In this document: piece by piece, positions 50,925 through 63,757 of the stretch
Position numbering within the stretch: position 1 is the stretch's first letter
Layout: every line of letters starts with the position of its first letter
NCBI GenBank assembly: GCA_018340805.1
Contig: JACMZG010001914.1
Span: 23,027,443 to 23,091,442 of the forward strand
Source of the DNA: Microvelia longipes
Taxonomy: Eukaryota > Arthropoda > Insecta > Hemiptera > Veliidae
Direction: 5' to 3'
DNA: 64,000 bases
Notes under the pieces: generated by a model
Database searches by the model: none
What the model saw: only the letters and a program-made list of their open reading frames with translations
What the model was told of the DNA's origin: nothing
Made by a program: the position numbers and the translations under genes

Positions 50925-51635
50925 TTGTAGATCATCTTTCAAGAAGTGAAACTATTGGCTTCTTCCAGTAGCGCACGCAGAGGGGCCATCCTCAAATTTT
51001 ACCGCAACCATACACCCACAACGAAAACATAGAGTTTCTACATATTTATGAAAAATATTTTCTTGATGCCTACAAGCCTTAAGGGTTTAATGCGTTAGGG
51101 TGCATCTAATAAAACATACCTATATATATGGTGTGTCTTAAGACGAAACAAAGCCTCGACATAAAATGCAAATAGATATTTTTGAGTATAATTAGTATTT
51201 ATATTTTAAATATGCATTTGATTATCAAGATCGATATTTAATCTCTTTTTAACTTTATAGTGTTTACCTATCGACCTTGTGACGTTACATAGCTCGATAG
51301 ATTTTTTAATGAGGTAACAAAAGTTGGTTTCTAAGCATGATGTCGAAAATTGGAAGACGTTAGTCTGTGTTATTAGCATGATTTGCTAATCATGATTTAA
51401 TTCGCGATCTAATATACTTAATTTTTTACTGAAATTACTTCAAGATTTTAGATAAACCCTCCTGAAGATTTTGAACTTCTATCCTTCTATCTTACCATCT
51501 ATTAAAGCCTTCTGTATAATAATAGTAAAAATAAAATATATTTTCTGTATTCTATAATTTATTATGATTGCAACAATATTATTTGTTCTATTTAAATATA
51601 TTAAATAATAATTGGATGTTTTGTTATATTATTAG

Positions 51636-51784
51636 GTTTGGGTTACTACACGTTAGACACAGTACCGTATTACACAACGTCAACATATTTAACCGCATCA
51701 CCGACATACTCAGCAATCTCGACTATCCCTTCTACATATTCTACCTATTCCACGACACCTAATCAGTTATATTACTACGTTTAA
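51636..51784 (+). CDS. Orphan terminal exon, Tyr/Thr/Ser-rich
   Basis: After a TTATTAG acceptor, a phase-1 reading gives LGYYTLDTVPYYTTSTYL and then a Ser/Thr/Tyr/Pro-rich stretch ending in QLYYYV and TAA at 51782-51784. The composition is clearly protein-like and resembles low-complexity cuticle or eggshell tails. An ATTAAA polyadenylation-like hexamer lies about 90 bases downstream. No upstream exon with a phase-1 donor could be assigned. It might be an alternative last exon of the 34100-48110 gene or belong to a separate gene whose other exons were missed. Confidence 0.45.
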
Positions 51785-52689
51785 TGCCTGCAATGGCCGT
51801 TTAAGATCGCAGAATGCCATCAAGATAAGATAAGTAAATGAATGTCCAAAATTGGATAAACTCTACATTAAAATTTTTAATAATATGCACCATCATAAAA
51901 GTATTAAAGTAATACATACTAGACATAAATAAGAACCCATTTAAAATTTAGGGTCTTTGATTATTTACCAGCATCATAGGTAGTAAAACTTTTACTTACA
52001 ATAATCAATCTATTTAATTAATGGAAATTAAATTATTCATAAAGCCATCTTTCTCTTCATTTTTGGAGGAAGATTTAACACAAGCATCATTCAATTATTT
52101 CTATATCTAATCTAAAATACTTTCAAAACATATAACCTTGTATCAAACCATTAATCATTATTGGCAAGATTACTTTTTAAATCCATGCAAAGCTTGGTTT
52201 GAAGCAGCTTTTCTTGATCATGGGGCCTTAAGCCTCAAGAAACCAAAGAAAAATTGTTTTGGCTTGAGTTAGGTAATATCTATACCTTTCCTGTGGGCCC
52301 TCAACTGTGATTGCTTGAGAAACGCTGGAATTGATTTGAAGTTTTTACTATACTGATTTGAATTTTACAAAAACTATGACAAATTGACTAAAGTCAAATT
52401 TGTTATACAAACATGGTCCGGTTTTAAAAATGGTCCTGTTGATTAAAAACAACTAATTTTTAATTAATGATTGGTCGGGTTATGAAATTGAATTATGATC
52501 TTCGAATTTTTTAAGAAGATCAAGACTGTCAGCTGATTAGAACCCTTTTTATTACAAAAATATTGGTGCTGTCAATCAAATGTTGATGAGTTTAAACAGA
52601 ACAAAGAAATCTACACTTGACTGTTTATTTATCAGCTTACCTTAAATCGCCAATTTTTAAAAATATTATGCATAATGATGTATAGATAG

Positions 52690-53130
52690 ATACTTAAAAA
52701 AAATGTAAACGCACCACAGAGTATAATAGATATTTCAAGAAAATAATCTATGTGCACCATAAACTATATAATAGATACTTCAAAAACAATGTATACGTAT
52801 TATAGGCTTTTTAGATACTTCAAGAAAGTTATGTATACATGCCAGATTACTAAATACTTAAAAAAATGAAGTATATACTAGAGACATACTTATATATAAA
52901 TACATGTATTATATATAAATACATACTTAAAAAATTATGTATATGCACCAGAGACTATAGATACTTCAAAATAATCATGTATATGCACTAGAGATTATGC
53001 ATACTTCAAAATAATCTTGTATATGCACCAGAGACTATAGATACTTCAAAATAATCTTGTATATACACCAGAGACTATAGATACTTCAAAATAATTTTGT
53101 GTATGCACCAGAGACTATGGATACTTAAGG
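52690..53130. repeat. Minisatellite, about 43-bp unit
   Basis: About ten copies of GTATATGCACCAGAGACTAT, then AGATACTTCAAAATAAT; units at the left are more diverged. Confidence 0.75.
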
Positions 53131-53324
53131 CTCTTCTTTAATTTAAAAAATGAGTAAGAAGTTTACTAAAATTATAATATTCCACGTTCTAAAAGCAAAA
53201 TATCAAAAACCTAAGGCCGCACTACACTTTTTATTTTAATTTTGCACATATTAAACATTATTTCGGTCCCTTCAAGTATAAAATAAATTTAAAATCTTAA
53301 AACCACTTGACGGCATTAAATTGC

Positions 53325-54030
53325 TCGTGATTTTATTTTACTGGTATTACTTACTGTATTCTTATTACTTATTTTAATCGTATTGTTTACTTACTATATT
53401 CCATTACTTATTTTACTCTTACTTTTTACTTATTTTATTCTTATAACTTATTTCACTCGTATTTCTTATTTATTATATTTTTATAACTTCTTTTACTCGT
53501 ATTTCTTACTTATTATATTCTTATACATTATTTCACTCGTATTTCTTATTTAGTATATTTTTATAACTTATTTTATTCGTAACTCTTACTTATTATATTC
53601 TTTTAACTTATTTTACTCGTATTTCTTACTTATTATATCCTTATAACTTATTTTACTCGTATTTCTTACTTATTATATTCTTATTACTTATTTTACACGT
53701 GTTTTCTACTGATAATATTCTTATTACTTATATTCCTCGTAATTCATACTTATTATATTACTGGTAATACTCACTTACTATATTCGCAATACTTATTTTA
53801 CTGATTTTTCTTGTATTATTTATTTTAATCATATTACTTATTTTATACGTTTTAATTTTTTATAATTTTTTTATTATTTATTTTACTTATTTACCGATAG
53901 TTCTTATTTTACTCATATTACTTATTTTACACGTATTATTTTTTTATAATTTTTTTATTTATTTTACGAGTTGTTTACCCATAATACTTATTTTACTCAT
54001 ATTAATTATTTTAATTATACTACTCATTTT
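53325..54030. repeat. Minisatellite, about 39-bp TA/TC-rich unit
   Basis: About 18 imperfect copies of TTTTACTCGTATTTCTTACT, then TATTATATTCTTATAACT. Confidence 0.72.
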
Positions 54031-54034
54031 ACTC

Positions 54035-54335
54035 GTATTTTAAACTGCGTAGGCTTTCGCGTTTATTGTCATAAAGATTTAGGTTTTCTGACGGTACCGT
54101 GTCACTGTAGATGAAGAATCCGACATTTGCTTCCACTGTGGGAGACATCTTCATGGATTTAGGACATTATGGATGATAACACACAAAACTAAACTGTATT
54201 CAGTTTTGTAGAGCACTGTGTTTTTTATCCATGCTGTCCTATTTTCCTGAAGATGCCTCTTACAGTGGAAGCGAATCGTCGAATTATTTATTTACATTGA
54301 CGCGGTCATCACAGGAAGACCTAAAACTTCACATT
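54035..54335. repeat. Hairpin repeat (family C), long copy
   Basis: Begins CTGCGTAGGCTTTCGCG and GATTTAGGTTTTCTGACGG, and ends CGCGGTCATCACAGGAAGACC. Inside are further inverted segments (CTTCCACTGTGGGAGACATC with GATGCCTCTTACAGTGGAAG). A non-autonomous fold-back element is likely. Confidence 0.6.
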
Positions 54336-55088
54336 TGTATTAATTATTTTCCTTGAATTAATTTACTCTATTACAATGAAAACTGTCTCGAAATGTGCAG
54401 AGTTAAGAACTAAAAGAGTGCCGTCATAGATTTGATCATATTTCCGTGGAAGAACTTTTTTGACATTTACTAAACCATTACCTTTTTGTGAAACTAAAAA
54501 AATGGTTGATCAAAAAGAGCCTTAAATAACATCTAACAGGATCCAAAAAGGCGGGCGGCAAGGCAGGAAGTTGTAAGTACCTTTCATTAATTTATTTATC
54601 ATAACAAAACGGACATTCAGTCCAATATAATTATTCATGCGTATTACCAAGTCAATTTTTTTCAAAACTTTTTTAAATTTTAAATTAAATTTAATAAATT
54701 TATATTTACTATACATTATCATAATTTAACATTATAACATATTTATTTTTTAATTATTTTTATAAATGGATACAATTTAAAGTCTTAATAAATATTGCTT
54801 AACATATTATTAACAATAGTTATAATTTTTTTAAATTTTATTCCTTTAATTACCGAATGCAAAGCATTCAAGGTCATGCTGATCTTCATCGATGGAAACT
54901 TAAAATATTTTTGGTTATTTTTAAAAACTTTCACCGAAGTAACGTAAAGTAAAGTGCTGCTAAGCACTTTAGAAGCCGCTAGAATCCAGAATTTTTCTTT
55001 GGCGCGCCGTCTTGTTTTACCCTTGTAAATGTAAACAAACTATTTACGGTACTCAAAATTTTTGTTTTTGTTGCGTTTATTTGAAATT

Positions 55089-55134
55089 ATATATATAAAT
55101 ATATATATATAATATATATAATATATAATATATA

Positions 55135-55210
<76 letters not shown>

Positions 55211-55230
55211 AATATAATATATATATATAA
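55089..55230. repeat. (AT)n array
   Basis: Interrupted AT array downstream of the 58225 gene's stop. Confidence 0.9.
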
Positions 55231-55560
55231 TCATTGCTTTTGTTCGTATTTCTTTATCTCAAAAAACGGTTCATGGGGTTAGTCAAGTTCAATTAACGGG
55301 TCATACCCTTTATTAAAAATCCTTGGTTAAAACATTTGAATGCTGAGTAGGATCCATTTCTGAGTGTCAGAAGTATTGGAGTCATGGGTTTTGGAGATAA
55401 AACTAATTACTAGAGTTGGTTAATTTCTTCCTTCTTCAGAATATTGGAGTAATAAACATACTATATAATTTTAATAAGTTTATAATTGAGTTTACCAAAG
55501 AATATGGCTGCTGCCAATGGCCTTAGCTTAAAATTATATAGTAAAGATAAATTTCGGTGG

Positions 55561-58225
55561 TTAATAATGCTGTCTGATGTAAGGTTCATCATCTTTGCAA
55601 CATGGGAGCGGTGGTGGAGGCAGATATGAATAGCCTCTGTCCCTGTAGTAAGGTCTGTCATTAGCTCTTCCAGACGGTCTCCAAGAACTTGGTGACCATC
55701 CCCTACCAGGTGTGTATGGAGTTGGTACGGCGCTGACGTCTACCTTCAGATCAGTTTGTTTCTTTATTTCATCCATGGAGTCAGCGATGTGTTTGGCGTC
55801 AGGATCGAACCCTTTGATCACAGGCACATCATCGTCTTCTTTTTTAACTAAACTCGGATTATCTGTCACAGCTTCTACCTGGAATTTTAATGAATTATAC
55901 TTACACTAAGAGACTACACATGAGTTAAAGAGATACATTTTTATTTTAGAGGGCACTTAAAATAAATGTATTTCAGAGAGGACATAGCCATTATCGTGGT
56001 TAACCTTGCTACCATCAGTTTATTGTGCATGTGTTAAATTTAAATGATTCACATTCCAATTTCATTTCAAATAGTCAGGGGCGGATGGGACGCGTGGGAG
56101 TTCGGGAGAACTCCCGAGGCGCTGGTCACTTTTGGCGTATCGGCGCCGGATACCGGAAGGTTAAGACTAATATTTTTATTTATTACCAAAAATTAAGTAC
56201 TGTTAGTAAAAAATTTAGTTATCAAACAAATGTTTTCATTCATTTCATGTTTTAAATAATTTGAAAAGGTGATATCTATTGAATTATTTTTATCACAGCA
56301 AAGTCAGTATTTAAGATAATAATCTTTGTTATTTTTATGGCACACACATATGATAACTGATTAACCGGATGGACCTTATTCATACTGTAACAGTTTTTCC
56401 TTTAGCTTACATTATCACTTATTCTTTGAATTCAATCAGTTCCTTATGAACTGTGGACATTGTTTTTTTATCGAAAATTGTTAGGTTAAGGACAATAATT
56501 GTTGAAATTTAGTTTATTTTATTTTTATTTTAATAAGTACTTGTTCATGAAAAAATAATCTGCCAAACGCAGAACTAAGCTTTTTGCTTAAAAAATCATG
56601 CCGCGCTCTGCGCGGATTTACAACCAGCTGGGTTAGACTACCCACTTATTTAAGATTTTATGTTGGAGCTCAGACCTAAAAATATTCTCTCCTAAAGGAT
56701 AGAGTCATTAGCGAAGTAAAATTTGTTGTTATTAATACAGTCCATGTTGCTAATACGGACCTTCAACACGTTGCCGCTACGTACCGTCGGCCCTCTTCGT
56801 GCCCCGGGGCCCATCGCAGTCATATTGTGCATATTGTTATTTGTTGTTTTATTATTATTTTGGAGCCTCACTGATTGTACTTGAGAGTTGAAACTTCGCG
56901 CAAATTTAACTTTTAAGTCTATTTGCGTTGCACGAATGATACAATTTGTTGTACTTTAACCCATTTTGGGTATTTAAAATCATAAAACAATTTAAAATAA
57001 TCAGTCTAGTTGAAATTCACAGAAATGCACCTCTGTACATTAGCATTATATGTTTGGCATCCAAACGACAAATAGAGACGCATCTATTTAGGAAATTCAT
57101 CGAGTTAATCTGTACAAATTTTAAAAGGTACAAAATAAAATATACAAAAAAGTTATTTTTTTACCTAAAATTAATTAATTATAGTACAACACACGGCTAA
57201 AATCAGTTGACAGCGTGGGAAATTAATGTGAAGGAGCCAATGAGATTATTTCTGGACGTTAAACCATGCTCTCAATTTCAAATCATGCCAACCTTATTGG
57301 TTCCTCAACACTATTTTCCCACGCTGTCAACTGATTTTTGCCATGTGTCGTACGATAGACCTTGAAAAAAATTATCATTTTTAAAGTACACACCTCGCAG
57401 CACTCATATCAGTTTGAATAGAGATCAATTAATTGCTATTTATACCTTAACAAGAACAGGAGGTTGGCTCGGAGTGATCTTAGAGTCCAAAGCAACTGAT
57501 CTTCCGCTAGGAATCGAATTGATGAAATTAATCGTATCATCGACGAGGTATGTTACTTCGTAGGTGGCTTTAACTAACTTTGGACGAAGTTCTGATGAAG
57601 ACGTCAACTTAGATACTGACGCTATTTGACTTATTTCAGCAAGCTTAGGTTCAGGTAGATCAACTTGATTTTTAAGCACAAATCCATTAATAGCTGAAAT
57701 TAAAAAAATAAGCTGTTCAATTAATGACAGTTTCTTAACTTACATAAGATATTTTTATTTTTATCCTTTATATTGGTACACATGAGCAAATCATGGAATG
57801 ATTATTGGATCACTAAATGATCCAATTTAGTGCTGCACAATTTAAACCCAATATCAAGTTTGTCGCTTACAACGTTGAAAGTAAAAGAAATACACTTTTG
57901 GCCCTTCTCATTCTCAAATCTTACCCGTATTTCATCATTAATAAAGTTTAAAACCAGAAACCATATTAAATTAAGCAGAATTCTAAACAGCCGCCTTGGA
58001 TGTTAATAGTATGCTCCACACTGGTGTTTCATTAGAGTTAATTGTACCTTCAATTTAGCGAGTAAGCCTCACTTAAAATAAATAAATTAGTACGAAAAGA
58101 AATATTTTCAATACCATCAATATTAAGTGAAAAACACCAAATTATTACCAGAGAAAAAAAATGCATCACAAAAACATACCGTAGATCGAACAAATGAAAT
58201 GTACGAGAAAAATAATTTCCCCCAT
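55561..58225 (-). CDS. Small secreted protein with proline-rich C-terminus, three exons
   Basis: Minus-strand exons 58180-58225, 57446-57693 and 55561-55878 have GT/AG borders and phases 1 and 0. They sum to 612 nt, 203 residues. Exon 1 encodes a signal peptide (MGEIIFLVHFICSIY). The mature part runs through INGFVLKNQVDLPEPKLAEI and a segment ATYEVTYLVDDTINFINSIP. An acidic, lysine-containing region follows (KKEDDDVPVIKGFDPDAKHI). The C-terminus is rich in Pro, Tyr and Arg, with SYLPPPPLPCCKDDEPYIRQ; its adjacent CC pair supplies the only cysteines in the mature protein. No family was recognised. It shares the short signal-peptide exon and phase-1 first intron with the other two secreted genes on this strand. 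No TATA box is obvious. Confidence 0.78.
56070..56840. other. GC-rich insertion, possible hAT remnant
   Basis: CAGGGGCGGATGGGACGCGT followed by a GGGAGTTCGGGAGAACTCCC palindrome at 56074-56160, and a second GC-rich patch (CCCCGGGGCCCATCGCAGTC) near 56800-56820. The two could be the ends of one element. It lies in an intron of the 58225 gene. Confidence 0.3.
57184..57354. mobile_element. MITE (family E), copy 1
   Basis: About 170 bp with terminal inverted repeats. TACAACACACGGC and AATCAGTTGACAGCGTGGGA at the left match GCCATGTGTCGTA and the complement at the right. It lies in an intron of the 58225 gene. Confidence 0.7.
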
Positions 58226-59131
58226 TTTTTTCTGTAGCAGAGCACTGCACTTCACTAAATCAAATCTCTGACTAACATGAAAAAATATTAAAAACGAAAT
58301 AAACTACTCATGAAGAAGATACAAATCTTAGTGCCAAGGACATCTCTATTAAAGAAAAAAACCATGATGACACTTAGTACAAGTCAAATTACAAAAACTT
58401 TGAGATGATTACTCGAGCCCGCGTGCTTTTCAGATGACTGACAAAGAAAATGCGTTTCCTGTCTTCCTCTAACTCTAGGTTAGTACTGTAATTAAAATAA
58501 AGTGAATAATAATATAAATACTAATATAAAATTATAGACAATATAATATTAAAGTAATGATAAGTACAATGGGATTCATTTTGTGTTCAGAAAACTAAAA
58601 AATTGTCATTTAAAAGTGACAAGACATTCAGTCAATTGTTTAAAGTTTCACAATATTGAATGTGAAAGTCTTTTCTTTTTATATTAATTTATTCTTTTAT
58701 TTTACTCATTGCGTAAAAAATAAGCGAATGTGTAAAGAAACTATCTCAAAAGTTGAGAGGCTTGAAACATGTTTTTGGGTTCTGTGTAACCTTAATTATA
58801 TATCTCTCCTAGAGAGCATAGTGATATAAACCCCTAGGGGGCATCCCCTATTTAAAACACATCAAAAGGTTAGAACATCTTTTTGAGGCTCTCAGAGCTC
58901 TCTGTAACCTCATTATACCCTACTCCTAAAGGGAGATATATACATTGAGATATATACTAGAGGGAGCATAGCCTATCTAAAAACTATATATACATACACA
59001 CACACCCACATATGTATATATTAGTAAGAGTTTGTTTATGTTTGTGGCGTTCAAACTAAAAACAAAACTTGGCGTAAGTTCAAGTTTGAAACGTGTCTTT
59101 GAAGTACATTCCGCGCGTATGTTTGGCTATA

Positions 59132-59133
59132 TA

Positions 59134-59223
<90 letters not shown>

Positions 59224-59296
59224 TATATAAATATATAATATATATACTAATATATAATAGTATATATATATAATAACAATATTATATATATATATG
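59132..59296. repeat. (AT)n array
   Basis: Interrupted AT array on the tail side of SINE G copy 2. Confidence 0.9.
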
Positions 59297-59335
59297 CAAA
59301 CAAGCTATCTCTCAAACGATAAATAAATAAATAAA

Positions 59336-59545
59336 TGCCCTTTTAGGGCTTTTCGGCCATCAGGGTATTCACCTGCGGGAACACCTCAGTGGGTAGCATC
59401 TACTACATTTAAGATAAGTTAAAGTTGGCGAAATCTTTAATACAATCCTATCATTAAAATCTTAGAGCATAGCCCGTGCTGCGACCCCCGGACTCCGGTG
59501 CGAAAACTCGAAACACGCCTTTACGATCACGGCCACGGAGGCAGA
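59336..59545 (-). mobile_element. tRNA-derived SINE (family G), copy 2
   Basis: Reverse-oriented match to 16483-16672: GAATACCCTGATGGCCGAAA end at 59336 and CTGCCTCCGTGGCCGTGATC start near 59545, with an (AT)n array beyond its tail, as in copy 1. Confidence 0.6.
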
Positions 59546-60648
59546 TCAAACGGATAAATACTTTAATCAAACTTGGTACAAAAATAAACCTTAGAGATGG
59601 CACGAACCCTATGGAAAACTAGATTTTCGGGACATCATTCACCCGGTTTACAAAGTCAGTTTTAAAGATTCTTGAGGATTAATGGGATGCTGAATCGAAT
59701 GATACAGTCCCGGAGACGATACGACAATCATAAATGACCAAAATGTCGAAAACCCCGTCTTAAATACTACTAATGATATATTAACTAATAATAGAGAGCC
59801 CTATCTTAGTAGCGTATGTAAAGATTCATTGAGCCTATCTTAAGAGTCTATTTGTTAAAAAGATCATAGCCTATCTTAATACATTGAAAGCCTAAAAAAT
59901 TGAGGCTCTCGGGCTCTATGTAACCTCATTTAAAACCCTCCAAGCATAGAGATATATACTAGAGGGGGCATAGCTATCTTAATAACATTGAAGAGGCTGA
60001 AACATTTTTATTGGGGCTCTCAGGGCTCTGTGTAACTCCAAGAGGGATTATGGTTACATTAATTGTTTTCGGCTTCCGCAGATTGTTTTGTGTTTTTGAT
60101 TTGTAATTTTAAAACATTCTACATATAGTTTACTGTTTTTTGTTTTTCTATTTATCGATGATAATGATAACGAGAATGCGGTCAGGTTACTTTTTCGATG
60201 TTTCAAATTCAACAATAAGGCCCCTCTAGTAATATATCTCTATGCTCCAAGCGTGAGGTAAAGGTAAGGTTAAATAATCATTTTTTTTCATTTCTCGCAC
60301 ATTTTGTGTGTTGAAAGATTATTTTAATGTTCTCGGTATAAAGCTAATATAATTTGTTCTTTGTATTGATTATTTGTATAGCGAAGGTGGTCACGCTAGA
60401 ACTCCTATACAATTTTAGAGATTAACTATCTCCACGTTATAACCCTCCCCCTTAAATAAATAAAATAAAGTTAGTTTAACTAAAACAATGCGTAATGTCT
60501 GAAGTATTAAGTTAAAGACAATAGACAAAGAAACAAGAAGAAGAACAGTATCAACTTCTTTTCAGGTTTTCTATGCAGGTTGTAAACCTTTGTGATTTTG
60601 TCAAGATTTTAGTGTTCTTTAGATATTTCTTTTATAATATTAATAAAA

Positions 60649-63600
60649 ATGGACGGAAAAGACCAAGTCAGAAGTTAGGAGGAAAAAAGTTTTAATGAAT
60701 GCTGAAGCCAGATTACGTTTTATTAAAGAAGGCATTCCGTGGAGAAGTGGTAAGTCATGATAATCATTTTGAAACATACGGTTTGAATAATAAATATACT
60801 AACGTACTATATTTTTAAATAGCGTATCCAATTACCTTCATATGTTCTGGAAATCATGTGTGACTTGAAATAATTGATTAATTATGGGAAGTGCATTCTA
60901 CAATGAGGGCAGAACCCCAGGAGTCAGACCTACCATCAATGACCCCCCTTAACGTAAACTCTTTGCTTACTTCTAATTGTAATTGTAACTTCAATCAATA
61001 AGAAAACCATTAACAAATTAGAAAATGGTGCCAGAAAACCTTTAAAGTTGATAGCAGGGTGGTTGTAACCTGTGGCGAGACATTTACTATGTACACACCC
61101 CGTGCAAAATCAGCAGATCGTATTAAGTACGCTAGTTATATACGCTGTAAGAACTATTTAGCATACCATGGGTTTTAGCCTAATCCAGTCGTATGTGCTA
61201 GAACTATGGAGATGGAATCTAGATCGATGTACCTTCAGAAGCGATCGTATTTAAAGTATGACCTTCTCTACGCACTATTATTTTACTTATATATAACTGC
61301 TTTTCACCTTATAACTTTTCAAATATTAGCGTATTTTCATCATGAAAATGATGCTTATGATGTTGTAAGAAATATTTTAAACAATTTAAGTAAATTTATT
61401 AATTTACCAATCCCTGTTGTATATTAAAGCTAATGAAAATAATTTTGCCCCTAGAAGTCATGTTTTAATAATACCACTGCACAGACCTAAGAAGTCTGAA
61501 GTAGGGTACCAAGTGCAAGGAATAACACTCTTTAACCACCTACTACAAGAGATACGAAATATGCAGTTTAAACATTTTAAAAGAGAAATCAACAATTACT
61601 TGAAGGATCTTATTATAGAATTAATGAGTTCCTATTAGAAAATATTGTAAATACTTAAATAAGAACTATTTAAAAGGACGCATTTTTAACTTCTAATTTG
61701 TATAGTTATTGATTTTTTTTACAAATTGCTCAATGTATTACCTAAAACCATCTACTTGGATTTTGAACAAATTTTTAATTTAGAATTTTTAAAAGATTCT
61801 TATTTTATCTGCATTTACCATTAATAAGTATGCTATTCTTTTGTTATTCAATTGTTTTTTTATAACATCTATAAACAACTATTTAACTGTAAATTTTGTT
61901 TATTATGTTAAGCCTTGAAATAGATGAAGTTATAATAAAAGGTCAGCATAATTAGTGTTATTTTGGACTTATTCCTCTTCAAAATAATTTATAATTCTTA
62001 TGTTTTAATTATTAATTCACTTTATTTCCAGATGAACAGCACACTGATTCATCTGTCGATTTTTTAAAAAACGAAGAACTAGAACATACAGCACAGACTT
62101 TGTCTAGTCAAGAACTACAGAATGATCAAGATACCAAATCTCACATAAATGAAACTGGACTTAGAGAAAGAATTTCTTCCAGTGATGTCAAAAAAGTTAT
62201 AAATGAAAATATCACACGCACCTCACAAAGTGAAAATGTTAATCAAAATGAAATTATTCACCTAGAAACAAACCCCCAAATACCAAACGACTGTATATCT
62301 GAACCGCAGCAGAATACTGACGATCCGTTTAAAGTATTAAAAACACTTTTAAATGAATCCTCTCAAGAAAGGATGGATCAAAAACAAAGAAACAGCGAAG
62401 TAAATAGAAATATATGGATAAACTGCTTTATAATGGCTCTACTTGGAGTGGTTATAAGAATTAGCTATGATATGGGAATATCATGGATTTTTAATGAGGT
62501 TGGTAATATTTAAAATAAGAAAGATTTATTATTATCATTACATGTTGCTGAAAAAATAATGTTTCACAATGTTTTTAAATTTAAAAAGTGCGGTATGAGG
62601 AAAGGTTTCAATATTGTTGTCACCACAGATCCACCGCAACCAACAGGTGTGTAAAATTATTGAAGTCCCTAAGTTCTAGACTAAGTGTGAGGAAAGGAGT
62701 TAGTAAGTTTTTGCGCTTTCTTATTTACAATTTTTCTTCAATTTACCCTTTCCTTTTCTTTGTTTCATACACAGTTCTGCCATCGTGAGGGACTAAGGAG
62801 ACCCTGAGTTTTCGGAAGTCTTCTCTTCCTTCTTTATCCCTGGGGTAGTTTTTTAATGCTATGTTGGCTACACTTGTTGGTAACCTTACTTTAGATCTCC
62901 TGTTTTGTCAGTTCTTCTTTGCCACTGGTCCTTTCTTGTTCTGCAGGTATTTCTTTTCTTTATCCAGGATATCACTCATTCTCATTTTTTGATGCTCGAG
63001 CAAGGCTCCTCCTGTTGAACTTACGGGCCTTCAGCCGTCTGTTCCTTTCGCTTTCAATATTTTATTTTCTTTCCTTTGCCCCTTGCCACCTTATGGTTGT
63101 TGCAAATCCAGGCATTGATTCGAGGACATCAGGGGTGGAATACGTTGATTTAGACTTAACAACGTAAACCACAAAGGCAGATTAGCCTAACTGCCTTATC
63201 AGTTTTTTATTTTAGCTAACCTAAAACAAAAATTGTTGTATAATACTTGATTAAATAAATTTGACCACATCTATTGTAGTATAACACATAGTTATTATCT
63301 GTTGGCAGCTTGGAAAAATAATGTGAGGGAGCCAATGAGGTTAGTCCTGGATGTTAAACCACACTCCCAATTTTTATATTAGGCCAACCTCATTGGTTCC
63401 TGATATACTATTTTCCCTCGCTATCAACTGATTATAACCATGAGCTATAATATAGTAATATGTTTTGTATTTAGTATGAGAAGTAAATACTACTACTTAT
63501 TTGAAATTTTGTTTTGCTCACAGATGATGCTGGTTCCATTTGTATTGGTTGGAGGACCGAGACTGGTTTCACTCGTAATGGAGCCTCCCCCACCCAGTGG

Positions 63601-63757
63601 CTCTGTACTACAAGTCCTAATCATGGCTGGTATTAAAATACAAGTAATTAAGAAAGCTTTCAATCTAATTTTTATACTGAGAGCTTTCTTACAGCTGTTC
63701 TCTGTTTATTTGATATCATTTATATTTACGCATCAAATTGTCTCTAATGAGACTTGA
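60649..63757 (+). CDS. CAMLG: Get2/CAMLG-like ER receptor subunit for tail-anchored proteins
   Basis: Exons: about 60649-60749, 62032-62498 and 63524-63757, with a perfect GTAAGT donor after exon 1 (phase 1). Exon 1 carries the conserved basic motif RRKKVLMNAEARLRFI, matching the RRRKxLMNSEqRinRI cytosolic motif of animal CAML/Get2 that binds the Get3/TRC40 ATPase. Exon 2 encodes an acidic, Asn/Ser-rich linker and the first membrane segment (WINCFIMALLGVVIRISY). Exon 3 gives two further hydrophobic segments (MMLVPFVLVGG; LQLFSVYLISFIF), as in the CAML C-terminus. With Get1/WRB this protein would form the ER insertase for tail-anchored proteins. Oddities: the first ATG (60649) is out of frame by one base with the conserved motif, and the first in-frame ATG (60695) falls inside the motif. 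The exon 2 donor (GTTGGT) is weak; GTAATA four bases later is a stronger donor but shifts phase. Confidence 0.7.
61206..61638 (+). pseudogene. LINE-type reverse transcriptase C-terminal remnant
   Basis: Two overlapping open frames in different phases. The second contains APRSHVLIIPLHRPKKSEV, then LFNHLLQEIRNMQFKHFKRE, resembling the C-terminal tail of non-LTR retrotransposon proteins (R-T-cleaved basic stretch, LWNSLP-like motif, FK-containing end). It lies in intron 1 of the Get2/CAMLG-like gene and has a frame shift near 61420. Confidence 0.4.
61640..62031. other. Intronic sequence before exon 2 of the Get2/CAMLG-like gene
   Basis: AT-rich, ending in a good acceptor (TTTATTTCCAG). No other feature. 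Confidence 0.4.
62515..63270. other. Intronic sequence, unrecognised
   Basis: Between exon 2 and MITE E copy 2. Pyrimidine-rich around 62700-63070, with a long but unconvincing frame (62919-63167); probably repeat-derived. Confidence 0.35.
63278..63450. mobile_element. MITE (family E), copy 2
   Basis: Shares GGAGCCAATGAGGTTAG, TGGATGTTAAACCA and AACCTCATTGGTTCCT with copy 1 and has degraded ends. It lies in intron 2 of the Get2/CAMLG-like gene, ending about 75 bp before exon 3. Confidence 0.68.

Larger units (their letters stand above)
58790..60430 (+). repeat. Family H copies with nested (AT)n and SINE
   Basis: At least two diverged family H copies (58790-58990; 59800-60430) flank an (AT)n array and a minus-strand tRNA-derived SINE. 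The second has the GGTCAGGTTACTTTTTCGATG tail. Confidence 0.5.

Noticed and set aside
62588..63167. Open frames in intron 2 of the Get2/CAMLG-like gene
   Set aside because: Phe/Leu/Ser-rich translations of pyrimidine-rich sequence without family resemblance or splice phases.
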